Shown: piece by piece, positions 31,695 through 39,242 of the stretch
Numbering within the stretch: position 1 is the stretch's first letter
How the letters are laid out: the number at the start of each line of letters is the position of its first letter
Source: a bacterium CG_4_9_14_3_um_filter_65_15
Lineage (GTDB): Bacteria > Krumholzibacteriota > Krumholzibacteriia > LZORAL124-64-63
Assembly: GCA_002790835.1 (NCBI GenBank)
Contig: PFVX01000006.1
Coordinates: 1-60,266 of the forward strand
Length of the DNA stretch: 60,266 nt
Direction of reading: 5' to 3'
Position numbers and translations under genes: made by a program
The notes under the pieces: generated by a model
The model's database searches: none
Seen by the model: the letters and a program-made list of their open reading frames with translations, nothing else
What the model was told of the DNA's origin: nothing

Positions 31695-31956
31695 GATCCC
31701 GCCGGGAATCCGCCAAGCCCGTGATCATTTCGTAGTAGAGCCAGGCTTCCCGGCATTCGTGCACGACCTTGTCCAACGGCAGAATATGGGTATGGGGCTG
31801 CCAGGGTACGCTGCGTTCGACCCTTGCGGTCTGGACCCAACCCGGCAAGGCTTGCCCCAGCAGGCGGGGTGATTTTGCCGTCAATTCGTAGCCGCCGAGG
31901 GCCACGATGGCCAGGACCGCCAGGACAAAGGCTGTTTCCAACAGGTTACGGCGCAC
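31675..31956 (-). CDS. Small single-span membrane protein, unknown
   Basis: A 93-residue frame starting at GTG 31956, seven bases after a GGGAG on the minus strand. Residues about 8-25 (ETAFVLAVLAIVALGGYEL) form one N-terminal membrane helix, followed by a soluble part with LPGWVQTARVERSVPWQPH and LDKVVHECREAWLYYEMI. It overlaps the 3' end of rsgA by 20 bases in the opposite direction and is divergent from the GT9 gene. No family recognised. Good Shine-Dalgarno and membrane topology favour a real gene; the short length keeps confidence moderate. Confidence 0.5.
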   Translation of the reverse strand: MRRNLLETAFVLAVLAIVALGGYELTAKSPRLLGQALPGWVQTARVERSVPWQPHTHILPLDKVVHECREAWLYYEMITGLADSRRDPTSRLS

Positions 31957-32032
31957 GGGGTGCTCCCTGGTTTCGAGGACCGAATGGCATCGATCCCCAG
32001 GGGGCAAGGGGCATGCCCGCAAGGAGGTGACC

Positions 32033-33187
32033 ATGGCCGACAGCCCGACTCGCCGTCTGAAACGCAAGCTGGCCGCAGCGGTCACCAGCTTGTGGAGGCG
32101 GCCCAAGATCTCCCCGGAAGAATTGCGCGCCCTGCGCCCGGTTCGCATCCTTCTGGTCCGCCAGCACAACCAGATGGGTGATATGGTGTGCGCCCTTCCC
32201 GCCCTGCGGGCCCTGCAGGAGACCTGGCCCGCGGCCGAGCTGCACTTGGTCACTTCACCGGTCAACGGGGCGGTGGTACGGGATCTCCCATACCTTGCCG
32301 GGATGCTGACCTTTTCCCAGCGGATGTGGCGCCGGCCCTGGGCCCTGCTGCGTTTCGTGAGGGCCATGCGCCGGTTGCGCTGCGAGGTGGCTTTCGTGCT
32401 GGGCAGCGTGTCGTTCTCGGTGACCAGCGCGGCGATCGCCCTTGTCAGCGGCGCCCGCTGGATCGTCGGCCCGGACAGCCGGCCCTACGGTTGGGATCTC
32501 AGCCATAATCTCTTCGCCTTGGAATTGCCGGCCTCGCCCGTGGTCGACCGGCCTGCGGTGGAGCACAACCTGGCGCCGTTGCAGGCGGTGGGCATCGACA
32601 CCGCCGACCACGAACCACGACTGGATCCGGGTGCCGAGTCACAGGCCCGGGCCAGGCAGATCATGGCCGACCTGGGACTGGAGGACGGCTTCTGGGCCCT
32701 TCATCCCGGGGCGGGCAAATGCCAGAACGTCTGGCCGGCCGACCGTTTTGCCGCCGTTGCCGAGCGGGCCGTTGCGGCGGGCCACGGGGTCCTGGTCATG
32801 CATGGGCCGGCCGACGGGCCAGCCCTCACGGCCCTGAAGGCGGCCCTGGGGCAAGCGAACAGTTCCGGGGTGGTCTTCGCCCCGCTGCTGGAGGTGGCTG
32901 TCTGCTCCGCCCTGCTGGCGCGATGCGGGCGCTTTCTGGGTAACGACACCGGGATGATGCACGTCGCCGGCGCGGTGGGCACTCCAACGGTAGCCTTGTT
33001 CGGTCCCACCGATCCGGCCCTGTGGAAGCCGCCGAGCCCGCGGGTCATCGCCCTGCGCAGTTCGCGCCGGACGCCGGATGACCGCGGCGAAGAATTCGGT
33101 TGGATGGAGAACCTGAGTATCGAAGAGGTGTGGGAGGCCTGGCGCGACCTGGCTCCCGCCACGAGAACCATGGAGCGGGATGCATGA
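32033..33187 (+). CDS. Family 9 glycosyltransferase (heptosyltransferase-like)
   Basis: A 384-residue GT-B enzyme. The N-terminal domain starts with ILLVRQHNQMGDMVCALPALRAL, the acceptor-binding opening of GT9, and the C-terminal domain has WALHPGAGKCQNVWP, then GNDTGMMHVAGAVGTPTVALFGPTDP, the nucleotide-heptose binding signature. Such enzymes add heptose or other sugars to lipopolysaccharide core on the cytoplasmic face. An excellent Shine-Dalgarno AAGGAGGTGA (32021-32030) fixes ATG 32033. Its stop overlaps the M50 protease start (ATGA). No other LPS core genes adjoin it, so the acceptor is not known. Confidence 0.9.
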   Translation: MADSPTRRLKRKLAAAVTSLWRRPKISPEELRALRPVRILLVRQHNQMGDMVCALPALRALQETWPAAELHLVTSPVNGAVVRDLPYLAGMLTFSQRMWRRPWALLRFVRAMRRLRCEVAFVLGSVSFSVTSAAIALVSGARWIVGPDSRPYGWDLSHNLFALELPASPVVDRPAVEHNLAPLQAVGIDTADHEPRLDPGAESQARARQIMADLGLEDGFWALHPGAGKCQNVWPADRFAAVAERAVAAGHGVLVMHGPADGPALTALKAALGQANSSGVVFAPLLEVAVCSALLARCGRFLGNDTGMMHVAGAVGTPTVALFGPTDPALWKPPSPRVIALRSSRRTPDDRGEEFGWMENLSIEEVWEAWRDLAPATRTMERDA

Positions 33188-33894
33188 GCGGAAGCGGTCT
33201 GGAAAACATCATCATCGATATCCTCGCCCTGATCTTTTCGGTGGTCTTTCACGAGGTGGCCCACGGCTGGATGGCCTTGCGCCACGGAGACGAGACGGCC
33301 CTGCGTCTGGGGCGGTTGACCCTCAATCCCTTGCCGCACATCGACCCGGTGGGCAGCATCATCGTGCCGTTGATGCTCTCGTTCACCAGTTCGATCATGT
33401 TCGGCTGGGCCAAGCCGGTTCCGGTGGATCCGCGCCGGCTGCGGGATCCCTGGAACGACCATCCCAAGGTGGCCGCCGCCGGGCCGGCGGCGAACCTGCT
33501 GCTGGCCTTGATCTGTGCGGTGTTGCTGGGGCTGGTCATCGGGTTGGCTGCGCTGACGGGCGCGACGGCCCAGGTCTTGTCGGCCGGCCCCTCGCCGTTG
33601 AAGTTCCTCGTGTCACTCTTCCAGACCGGGATCATGATCAACGTGGTTCTGGCCATGTTCAATCTGATCCCCGTGCCGCCCCTTGACGGCAGCTGGATTC
33701 TGACCCGCTTTCTGCCCCGTGACCTGCACTTCCGCTACGAGAAATTGCGCCGGTTCGGGTTTGCGATGGTGATCGGGTTCCTGTTGCTCATGCGGTATAC
33801 CCCACTGGGAAACGCCTTCAGCGGCATTCTCATGGCCGTGGTTCACCCGTTTTTCGGCCTGGCCATGGCCATCGCCCGGATTTTCGGCGCCTGA
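33184..33894 (+). CDS. M50 site-2 protease family membrane metallopeptidase
   Basis: A 236-residue polytopic protein with about five membrane segments. The zinc motif is FHEVAHGW (H23, E24, H27) in the first helix, and the third ligand lies in NLIPVPPLDGSW near the C-terminal helices; GWAKPVPVDPRRLRDP is also a family hallmark of the minimal, PDZ-less group of site-2 proteases (Rip/YwhC-like). These cut membrane-embedded anti-sigma factors or signal peptides. It overlaps the GT9 gene by four bases and is followed by a bidirectional hairpin. Confidence 0.92.
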   Translation: MSGSGLENIIIDILALIFSVVFHEVAHGWMALRHGDETALRLGRLTLNPLPHIDPVGSIIVPLMLSFTSSIMFGWAKPVPVDPRRLRDPWNDHPKVAAAGPAANLLLALICAVLLGLVIGLAALTGATAQVLSAGPSPLKFLVSLFQTGIMINVVLAMFNLIPVPPLDGSWILTRFLPRDLHFRYEKLRRFGFAMVIGFLLLMRYTPLGNAFSGILMAVVHPFFGLAMAIARIFGA

Positions 33895-33922
33895 CCCCTC
33901 TCGACATCGGCCGGATAACCGA

Positions 33923-33955
33923 AAAGCCCTCCCACCTCGGCGGTGGAAGGGCTTT
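33923..33955. terminator. Bidirectional terminator between the M50 and lipoprotein genes
   Basis: A 14-bp stem with one mismatch: AAAGCCCTCCCACC (33923-33936) and GGTGGAAGGGCTTT (33942-33955). A/T tracts at both ends let it serve the two convergent genes, ending at 33894 and 33987. Confidence 0.75.
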
Positions 33956-33986
33956 GCAGCACCCAGCGAATTGGGTATCGACCGAC

Positions 33987-34409
33987 TTAATCGGAGGAGA
34001 CATGTTCGCCGTGGGACTGGGCCAGCACGACCGACACGCGCTGAACGGCACTCTCGTTGCCGAACAGGTCCACAGCATAAATGCTGTACAGGTTGATGCC
34101 GGGCCGCGGGCTCAAGTCCGCAATCTGGGTCGACATCGTGGGGGTGGCGACCAGGGATACCACGCTGCCCTTGTTCTCGCGGGTTACCATGTAGCCGGCC
34201 AGGTCGGTGTCGACCGTGTTGGGGGCCCAGCTGATGGTCGCGGTGCCGGCATTGTAGTCGACGTTGCTGCGCACAGCAAAGACGGCGGCGGGGGGAGCGG
34301 TATCGAGGGGGGTGTCGAGGGCGACGGGGTTACTGTCGCTGCAGCCGGTGGCCGCGATGGCCAGGATCGTCAGCAGCGTCGCAATCAAGATCTTCTTGGT
34401 GTTCGCCAT
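33987..34409 (-). CDS. Small lipoprotein with fibronectin type III-like domain
   Basis: A 140-residue lipoprotein. The signal peptide MANTKKILIATLLTILAIAATGC ends in a lipobox with the lipidated Cys at residue 23. The mature part contains one beta-sandwich resembling fibronectin type III: GTATISWAPNTVDTDLAGY, then YSIYAVDLFGNESA. AAGGAGG lies about nine bases before ATG 34409. It has a leader of about 180 bases with a strong hairpin. Function unknown; FN3 lipoproteins are usually surface or periplasmic binding modules. Confidence 0.75.
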   Translation of the reverse strand: MANTKKILIATLLTILAIAATGCSDSNPVALDTPLDTAPPAAVFAVRSNVDYNAGTATISWAPNTVDTDLAGYMVTRENKGSVVSLVATPTMSTQIADLSPRPGINLYSIYAVDLFGNESAVQRVSVVLAQSHGEHVSSD

Positions 34410-34459
34410 GTGTGTGTCCTCCTTACAATTCGCCAGATCGTGCAGGTTTTTTTTGTTGT

Positions 34460-34517
34460 GCGGCCGGAGGAGATCGGTTGCAGCGGCACGTTGTTCTTGA
34501 GCAGCTCCTCCGGCCGC
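34460..34517 (-). repeat. Perfect 13-bp inverted repeat in the leader of the FN3 lipoprotein gene
   Basis: GCGGCCGGAGGAG (34460-34472) and CTCCTCCGGCCGC (34505-34517) are perfect inverted copies with a 32-base loop. In the minus-strand transcript the hairpin is followed by an A-rich stretch and then the AAGGAGG of the lipoprotein gene, so it is a leader structure rather than a terminator. The 416 bases between 34410 and 34825 hold no gene; apart from this hairpin and the HU promoter I see nothing else there. Confidence 0.6.
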
Positions 34518-34739
34518 GACTTGCCGGATCGATTGCAAAGGGGGGACCACGCGAAAACAAAAAATCGAAAAACCGGCCAAGATGGCATATGTGAATCAGT
34601 TACCGTGATGATTAGGAAACGACTCGGAAGCTCGGGAAACGATGAGCCACCATTCACCATTTCCAGATGCCCTGTTCCCGGGCCCGGGGCGTTGCATCCT
34701 GCCCGGTTGACCCGGTCACCGGAAGTCTGTGTTTACTCC

Positions 34740-34769
34740 TTGACATTGAGGGGCTTAAGCTGGAATAAT
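34740..34769 (+). promoter_or_regulatory. Sigma70-like promoter for the HU gene
   Basis: TTGACA at 34740-34745, 18-base spacer, AATAAT at 34764-34769 (five of six). It lies about 57 bases before the HU start codon. Confidence 0.65.
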
Positions 34770-34825
34770 CGCCTAGATCTCTGGATTCCCGGCGTTGAGC
34801 GTGGACAGGTCAGGGGAGGCTCGAA

Positions 34826-35107
34826 ATGACCAAAGCCGATATTGTCGAGGACATTGCCCAAAAGACGGGGCTGACCAAGAAGGAAGTCGCCGAGACGGTT
34901 GATCTCTTCCTGGCGCGGATCGGCGATTTGCTTGTCTCTGGCAAGCATCTGGAAATCCGGGGTTTCGGTACCTTCAAGGTGAAGGAACGCAAGGAGCGCA
35001 TGGCGCGCAATCCTCGCACCGGTGATGCCGTGCCCGTTCCGGCGCGCAAGGTCCCGGTGTTCAAGGTTTCCAAGATGCTCAAGGACAAGGTCGCCGGAGG
35101 CATCTGA
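34826..35107 (+). CDS. hup: HU/IHF-family nucleoid protein
   Basis: A 93-residue histone-like protein of standard length. It opens MTKADIVEDIAQKTGLTKKE, has the hinge GFGTFKVKERKERMARNPRTG with the conserved Asn-Pro at the DNA-bending arm tip, and ends VFKVSKMLKDKV. HU dimers bend and compact DNA. A near-consensus sigma70 promoter lies upstream, and a Shine-Dalgarno GGGGAGG precedes the ATG. A hairpin with a T-rich tail follows, so the gene is probably monocistronic. Confidence 0.95.
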   Translation: MTKADIVEDIAQKTGLTKKEVAETVDLFLARIGDLLVSGKHLEIRGFGTFKVKERKERMARNPRTGDAVPVPARKVPVFKVSKMLKDKVAGGI

Positions 35108-35135
35108 GGGGCCACCTGTGGTTAAACTTGTTGTT

Positions 35136-35176
35136 CCGGTTTCCCGCCGCCGGTCGGGGGGAAGCCGGTTCCTTTT
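35136..35176 (+). terminator. Probable terminator after the HU gene
   Basis: CCGGTTTCCC (35136-35145) pairs with GGGGAAGCCGG (35158-35168) with one bulge and a G-T pair; TTCCTTTT follows. Confidence 0.5.
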
Positions 35177-35234
35177 GTGAAACCCGCTTTGCGAACGCCG
35201 AATCGCAGGGCTGAGCCTCCGGGAAGGATCCCTC

Positions 35235-36269
35235 ATGTCAAATTCCTTGGTCGATATGCGCAGCGATACGGTGACCCGGCCGAACGAGGGTATGCGCCAG
35301 GCCATGGCCTCTGCCGAGGTGGGAGACGATGTCTTCGGTGACGACCCCACCGTGAACCGGTTGCAGGAAAAGGTGGCGGGCCTGCTGGGCAAGGAAGCCG
35401 CCCTTTTCGTTCCCAGCGGAACCATGGGCAACCAGCTCGCCCTGCGCGCCCAGACCCGCCACGGGGACCAGATCCTCCTGGAGGACGGCGCCCACATTTT
35501 CCGCTATGAGGTGGGCGGCCCCGCCGCCCTCAGCGGCCTTCTGACCACCTGCATTCCCGCCCCCGGAGGCATCCTCACCGCCGCTCTGGTGGAGGCGGCC
35601 CTCAATCCGGACAACGTCCACTGCGCGCCGCCGTCCCTGGTGTGCGTGGAGAACACGCATAACGGCGCCGGGGGGCGGATCCTGCCCCTGAAAAACCTGC
35701 GGGAAATCGCCGAACTGACCCACGGTCGCGGCCTGCGGGTGCACCTCGATGGGGCTCGCCTGTGGCACGCCCACATCGCGACGGGAACGTCCCTCGCGGA
35801 GCTGGCCGCTCCGGTCGATTCGGTGAGCGTGTGTTTTTCCAAGGGATTGGGTGCGCCGGTGGGCTCGGTACTTGCGGCAGACCGCGATACCATCACCCGG
35901 GCTCATCGCTTCCGCAAGATGCTGGGCGGGGGGATGCGCCAGGTGGGAATCCTGGCGGCTGCCTGCTTGTACGCCCTCCAACACAATCTGGCTCGGCTGG
36001 CCGATGACCACACCCACGCCGCCCGCATCGCAGCGGAACTGGACAATGCGCTGCTGGCGGTGAATCATCCGGTGGAGACCAACATCGTGATCATCGACGC
36101 CCCCGCACCCGGCGGGGATGTGGCCCTGCTGGCGCATTTGGCGCAGTGGGGCGTGCTGGGGGTGGGATTCGGCCCCGGGCGGGTGCGCCTGATTCCCAAC
36201 CTCGACACCGATACCGCCGGGGTGGATCGGGCTATTGCCGCGCTGAACAGTTATGCGGGCGGTCGCTGA
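35235..36269 (+). CDS. ltaE: Low-specificity L-threonine aldolase
   Basis: A 344-residue PLP enzyme of fold type I that cleaves L-threonine and L-allo-threonine to glycine and acetaldehyde. The N-terminus DMRSDTVTRPNEGMRQAM and GDDVFGDDPTVNRL are diagnostic; the PLP lysine is K203 in VSVCFSKGLGAPVGS; HLDGARLW supplies the ring-stacking/Asp region. Length is typical. It precedes nadE by 36 bases and may share a transcript with it, since no terminator intervenes. Confidence 0.93.
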   Translation: MSNSLVDMRSDTVTRPNEGMRQAMASAEVGDDVFGDDPTVNRLQEKVAGLLGKEAALFVPSGTMGNQLALRAQTRHGDQILLEDGAHIFRYEVGGPAALSGLLTTCIPAPGGILTAALVEAALNPDNVHCAPPSLVCVENTHNGAGGRILPLKNLREIAELTHGRGLRVHLDGARLWHAHIATGTSLAELAAPVDSVSVCFSKGLGAPVGSVLAADRDTITRAHRFRKMLGGGMRQVGILAAACLYALQHNLARLADDHTHAARIAAELDNALLAVNHPVETNIVIIDAPAPGGDVALLAHLAQWGVLGVGFGPGRVRLIPNLDTDTAGVDRAIAALNSYAGGR

Positions 36270-36305
36270 CCGCGACGGGAATTCCTGAATCAACCAGGAG
36301 AGGCC

Positions 36306-37142
36306 ATGAAGGACATTTTCGCCGGCCTGGACCGGCCGGACTGGGCCATCGAGCCGGAAGATGCTTGCGAGAGGGCCGGAGCGTTCATCCGGCAGGTTCT
36401 GGACGACTCCGGATTACCGAACCTGGTGATCGGTCTGTCCGGCGGCATCGATTCGGCGGTTTCCGCCGGCCTGGCCGCGCGCGCGGTGGGAGCCGACCGG
36501 GTCCGCGGCTTTCTGCTACCGTACGCCACCAGTTCGGCCGCTTCGCTCAGCGACGCCACCGCGGTGGCCGAGACCCTGGGGATCGCCCACGAGACCGTGC
36601 CCATCACGCCCATGGCGGACACCTTCCTGGCCGACATCCCCGCCGATCAACGGGTCCGTCGCGGCAATGTCATGGCGCGCTGCCGCATGATCGTGCTCTA
36701 CGACCGCTCGGCCGCCCATCAGGCCCTGGTCCTGGGCACGGGAAACCGCACCGAGGCCCTGTTGGGCTACACAACCATGTACGGCGACAACGCCTGCGCC
36801 CTGAATCCCCTGGGTCAGCTTTACAAGACCGAGGTCCGCCTGCTGTCCGCCTGGCTGGGGTTGCCCCGGTCGGTGCTGGAAAAGGCCCCGAGCGCCGATC
36901 TGTGGGAAGGTCAGGCCGACGAGGATGAGCTGGGTTTCAGCTACGCCGAGGCCGACCGGCTCCTGCACGAGATGATCGACAACGGGCGTGATGCCGCCGC
37001 CCTGGCCGAACGGGGCTTTGCCGCCCCGCTGGTCGAAAGGGTGTCCACACGGGTGCGCGCCATGCGGTTCAAGCGACAGGGACCCCCGGTGGCGGTCATG
37101 CCCGGCCGCCCGGACCCGGACCGGGACGGAGGTCCCCGGTGA
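36306..37142 (+). CDS. nadE: NAD+ synthase (ammonia-dependent type)
   Basis: A 278-residue NadE that amidates deamido-NAD with ATP. The P-loop SGGIDS is at residues 45-50, followed by GFLLPYATSS, the VMARCRMIVLYD helix, and the GTGNRTEALLGYTTMYGDNA block that binds deamido-NAD. No glutaminase domain is attached, so ammonia or a separate glutaminase supplies nitrogen. The stop overlaps the GTG start of rsmI. This begins a run of four overlapping genes: nadE, rsmI, CDP-alcohol transferase, tmk. Confidence 0.95.
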   Translation: MKDIFAGLDRPDWAIEPEDACERAGAFIRQVLDDSGLPNLVIGLSGGIDSAVSAGLAARAVGADRVRGFLLPYATSSAASLSDATAVAETLGIAHETVPITPMADTFLADIPADQRVRRGNVMARCRMIVLYDRSAAHQALVLGTGNRTEALLGYTTMYGDNACALNPLGQLYKTEVRLLSAWLGLPRSVLEKAPSADLWEGQADEDELGFSYAEADRLLHEMIDNGRDAAALAERGFAAPLVERVSTRVRAMRFKRQGPPVAVMPGRPDPDRDGGPR

Positions 37143-37867
37143 CCACCATCGAGCTGCCGGACATCGAGATGCCCGGCGGTCTGTGCCACTTCGTGGCCAC
37201 GCCCATCGGCAACATGCAGGATGTGACCCTGCGTGCGTTGGGGGTGCTGGCGGCGGCCGAGGTGATCTACGCCGAGGATACGCGCCACACGTCCGGCCTG
37301 CTGAAGCGCTACGGCCTGCGGGCTCCCCTGGTCAGCTACCACGATCACAACAAGCAGCAGGTGGTGCCGCGCATCGTGGCGGACCTACAGGTGCAGAAAA
37401 GGGTGGCGATCGTCAGCGACGCGGGCATGCCCTGCGTCAACGACCCCGGCTATTCCCTGGTGCTGGCCCTGTTGCGGGAGGGCCTGCCCTGGACGATCAT
37501 TCCCGGGCCGTCGAGCGTGCTCGCCGGGCTGGTGCTGGCGGGTTTTTCGCCGGACAGATTCCTTTTCGCAGGGTATCCTCCGCGCAAGAAAGGCCAGCGC
37601 AGCCGCTTCCTGGAGGAGATGCTGGCCGCCGGCTGCACCGTGGTGCTGCTGGAGTCCTGCCACCGCATCACCAGCACCCTGGAGATGCTCGCGGAGCTCG
37701 ATCCGCAGCGACAGGTGGCGGTCGTGCGGGAAATCACCAAGATTTACGAGGAGACCCTGCGGGGTACGGCCTCCGAGGTCGCCCCCCGGATGACGGGCAA
37801 GCGCCTGCGGGGGGAACTGGTTTTGGTCCTGGACGGGCCGGGCAAGAAGGAGTCCCGTGGTGAGTGA
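37139..37867 (+). CDS. rsmI: 16S rRNA (cytidine-1402 2'-O) methyltransferase
   Basis: A 242-residue member of the tetrapyrrole-methylase fold. TPIGNMQDVTLRAL (about 21-34), YAEDTRHTSGLLKRY, VSDAGMPCVNDPGY and PGPSSVLAGLVLAG are the family signatures, followed by FAGYPPRKKGQR. Methylates C1402 of 16S rRNA together with RsmH. GTG 37139 overlaps the nadE stop. Slightly shorter than E. coli RsmI because the C-terminal extension is absent, as in many bacteria. Its end overlaps the next start. Confidence 0.95.
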   Translation: MTTIELPDIEMPGGLCHFVATPIGNMQDVTLRALGVLAAAEVIYAEDTRHTSGLLKRYGLRAPLVSYHDHNKQQVVPRIVADLQVQKRVAIVSDAGMPCVNDPGYSLVLALLREGLPWTIIPGPSSVLAGLVLAGFSPDRFLFAGYPPRKKGQRSRFLEEMLAAGCTVVLLESCHRITSTLEMLAELDPQRQVAVVREITKIYEETLRGTASEVAPRMTGKRLRGELVLVLDGPGKKESRGE

Positions 37868-38495
37868 TCAGAACGTGCCTTTCAAGCGCCGGATGCGCGA
37901 CCGGCTGCGGCCGGTGATTCTGACCCTGGACAGCCTCGGAGCCACGCCGCTGAGCGTATCGGTCGCCGGACTCGTGATCACCGCCTTCAGCGGACTGATC
38001 GTGGGCTCGGGACACCTGTTCTGGGGCGGGATCGTGTTCCTGCTCGGCTCGGCTTTCGACATGCTGGACGGCGACCTGGCCCGGTTGCAGGGCACCGTGT
38101 CGGCGCGCGGGGCGTTCCTGGATTCCTGTTTCGACCGCCTGGGCGAGGCCTTCCTGTTGGCGGGCCTGACCTGGCACCTGGCCACCCGGGGCGAGCCCGC
38201 CGGGTGGACCCTGGTGCTGATCGTGATCACCCTGACCGGCAGCCTGACCACCAGCTATGTGCGCGCCCGGGCCGAGGGCGTGGGGGAGACCTGCTTCGTG
38301 GGCTGGCTGCAGCGCACCGAACGGGTGATCCTGCTGGTCGCGATGCTGCTTCTGGGCCGGTGGACCATCACCCCGGTCCTGGCTTTCCTGGCCGTCGCCA
38401 CCATGGCGACGACCCTGCAACGATTGGTTCATGTCGCGGCCAAGCTGCCCGGGCCCATGTCCCGGGAACCGGAAGAAGAGGACCCGTGGCAATGA
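37857..38495 (+). CDS. CDP-alcohol phosphatidyltransferase family protein
   Basis: A 212-residue integral membrane enzyme with about six helices. The complete CDP-alcohol motif DX2DGX2ARX8GX3DX3D runs D68, D71, G72, A75, R76, G85, D89, D93. Candidates are phosphatidylglycerophosphate, phosphatidylinositol-phosphate or archaetidyl-type synthases; the sequence seen does not separate them. The frame overlaps rsmI by 11 bases; either GTG 37857 or GTG 37860 may be used. Its stop overlaps tmk. If the PAP2 protein at 6494-7426 transfers an inositol head group, this gene is one possible source of the donor lipid, but that is only speculation. Confidence 0.88.
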   Translation: MVSDQNVPFKRRMRDRLRPVILTLDSLGATPLSVSVAGLVITAFSGLIVGSGHLFWGGIVFLLGSAFDMLDGDLARLQGTVSARGAFLDSCFDRLGEAFLLAGLTWHLATRGEPAGWTLVLIVITLTGSLTTSYVRARAEGVGETCFVGWLQRTERVILLVAMLLLGRWTITPVLAFLAVATMATTLQRLVHVAAKLPGPMSREPEEEDPWQ

Positions 38496-39142
38496 ACGCC
38501 GGTGAAGCAAGCGGCCTGTTGATCACCTTCGAAGGCCCCGAGGGCAGCGGCAAGACGACCCTGATCGAGGGGATCACCCGGCGCCTGGTCGCCGCGGGGG
38601 AGGAACCGCTGCTCATCCGGGAACCGGGGGGCACGGACATCGGGGAGCGCATCCGGGAGATCCTGCTGGACCCGGCCTCCGAGGACATGAAGCCGGAGAC
38701 CGAGCTTCTGCTCATGGTGGCCAGCCGCGCCCAGCTCGTGCGGGAGAAGCTGCGGCCCGCCCTGGAAGCGGGAATGATCGTGCTCTGTGACCGCTTCGCC
38801 GACGCCTCGGTGGCGTACCAGGGGTTCGGGCGTGGTCTGGGCGAGAAAGCGGTCAAGGAGCTGAACGCCTTCGCGCTCGACGGGATCACACCCGACCTGA
38901 CCCTGCTTTGTATGCTGCCGCCGGAAGTGGGACAGGCCCGGTTGGAGGGGCGCTCCACCGACCGGTTGGACCGCGAGGCCATGGAGTTTCATCAGCGGGT
39001 CTACGAGGGCTATCGGACCATGGCCGACGGCGGCGAGATGCGGTTCAAGGTGATCGACGCGGCCGCCGAGCCCGCGCAGATGCTCGAGGAAGCCATCGAC
39101 CAGCTCAAGAAGCTGGAACACGGCTTGCTGAATTATCTTTAA
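38492..39142 (+). CDS. tmk: Thymidylate kinase
   Basis: A 216-residue dTMP kinase. P-loop GPEGSGKT at residues 15-22, REPGGTDIGERIREILL, the CDRFADASVAYQGFGRG segment with the DR(Y/F) motif, and the LID region LEGRSTDRLDREAMEFHQRV. It makes dTDP for DNA synthesis. ATG 38492 overlaps the stop of the upstream gene. About 100 bases without a gene follow before the CtpA gene; I see no clear terminator there. Confidence 0.95.
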   Translation: MNAGEASGLLITFEGPEGSGKTTLIEGITRRLVAAGEEPLLIREPGGTDIGERIREILLDPASEDMKPETELLLMVASRAQLVREKLRPALEAGMIVLCDRFADASVAYQGFGRGLGEKAVKELNAFALDGITPDLTLLCMLPPEVGQARLEGRSTDRLDREAMEFHQRVYEGYRTMADGGEMRFKVIDAAAEPAQMLEEAIDQLKKLEHGLLNYL

Positions 39143-39242
39143 GCTGGAGCAACGATCGGAGCGGGGAGCCGTATTTGCCCCTTACCAGGGGCGGTAATCG
39201 TCTGCACCGCCGGCCTTTACAGTATGGAACGAAGGATCAGCC

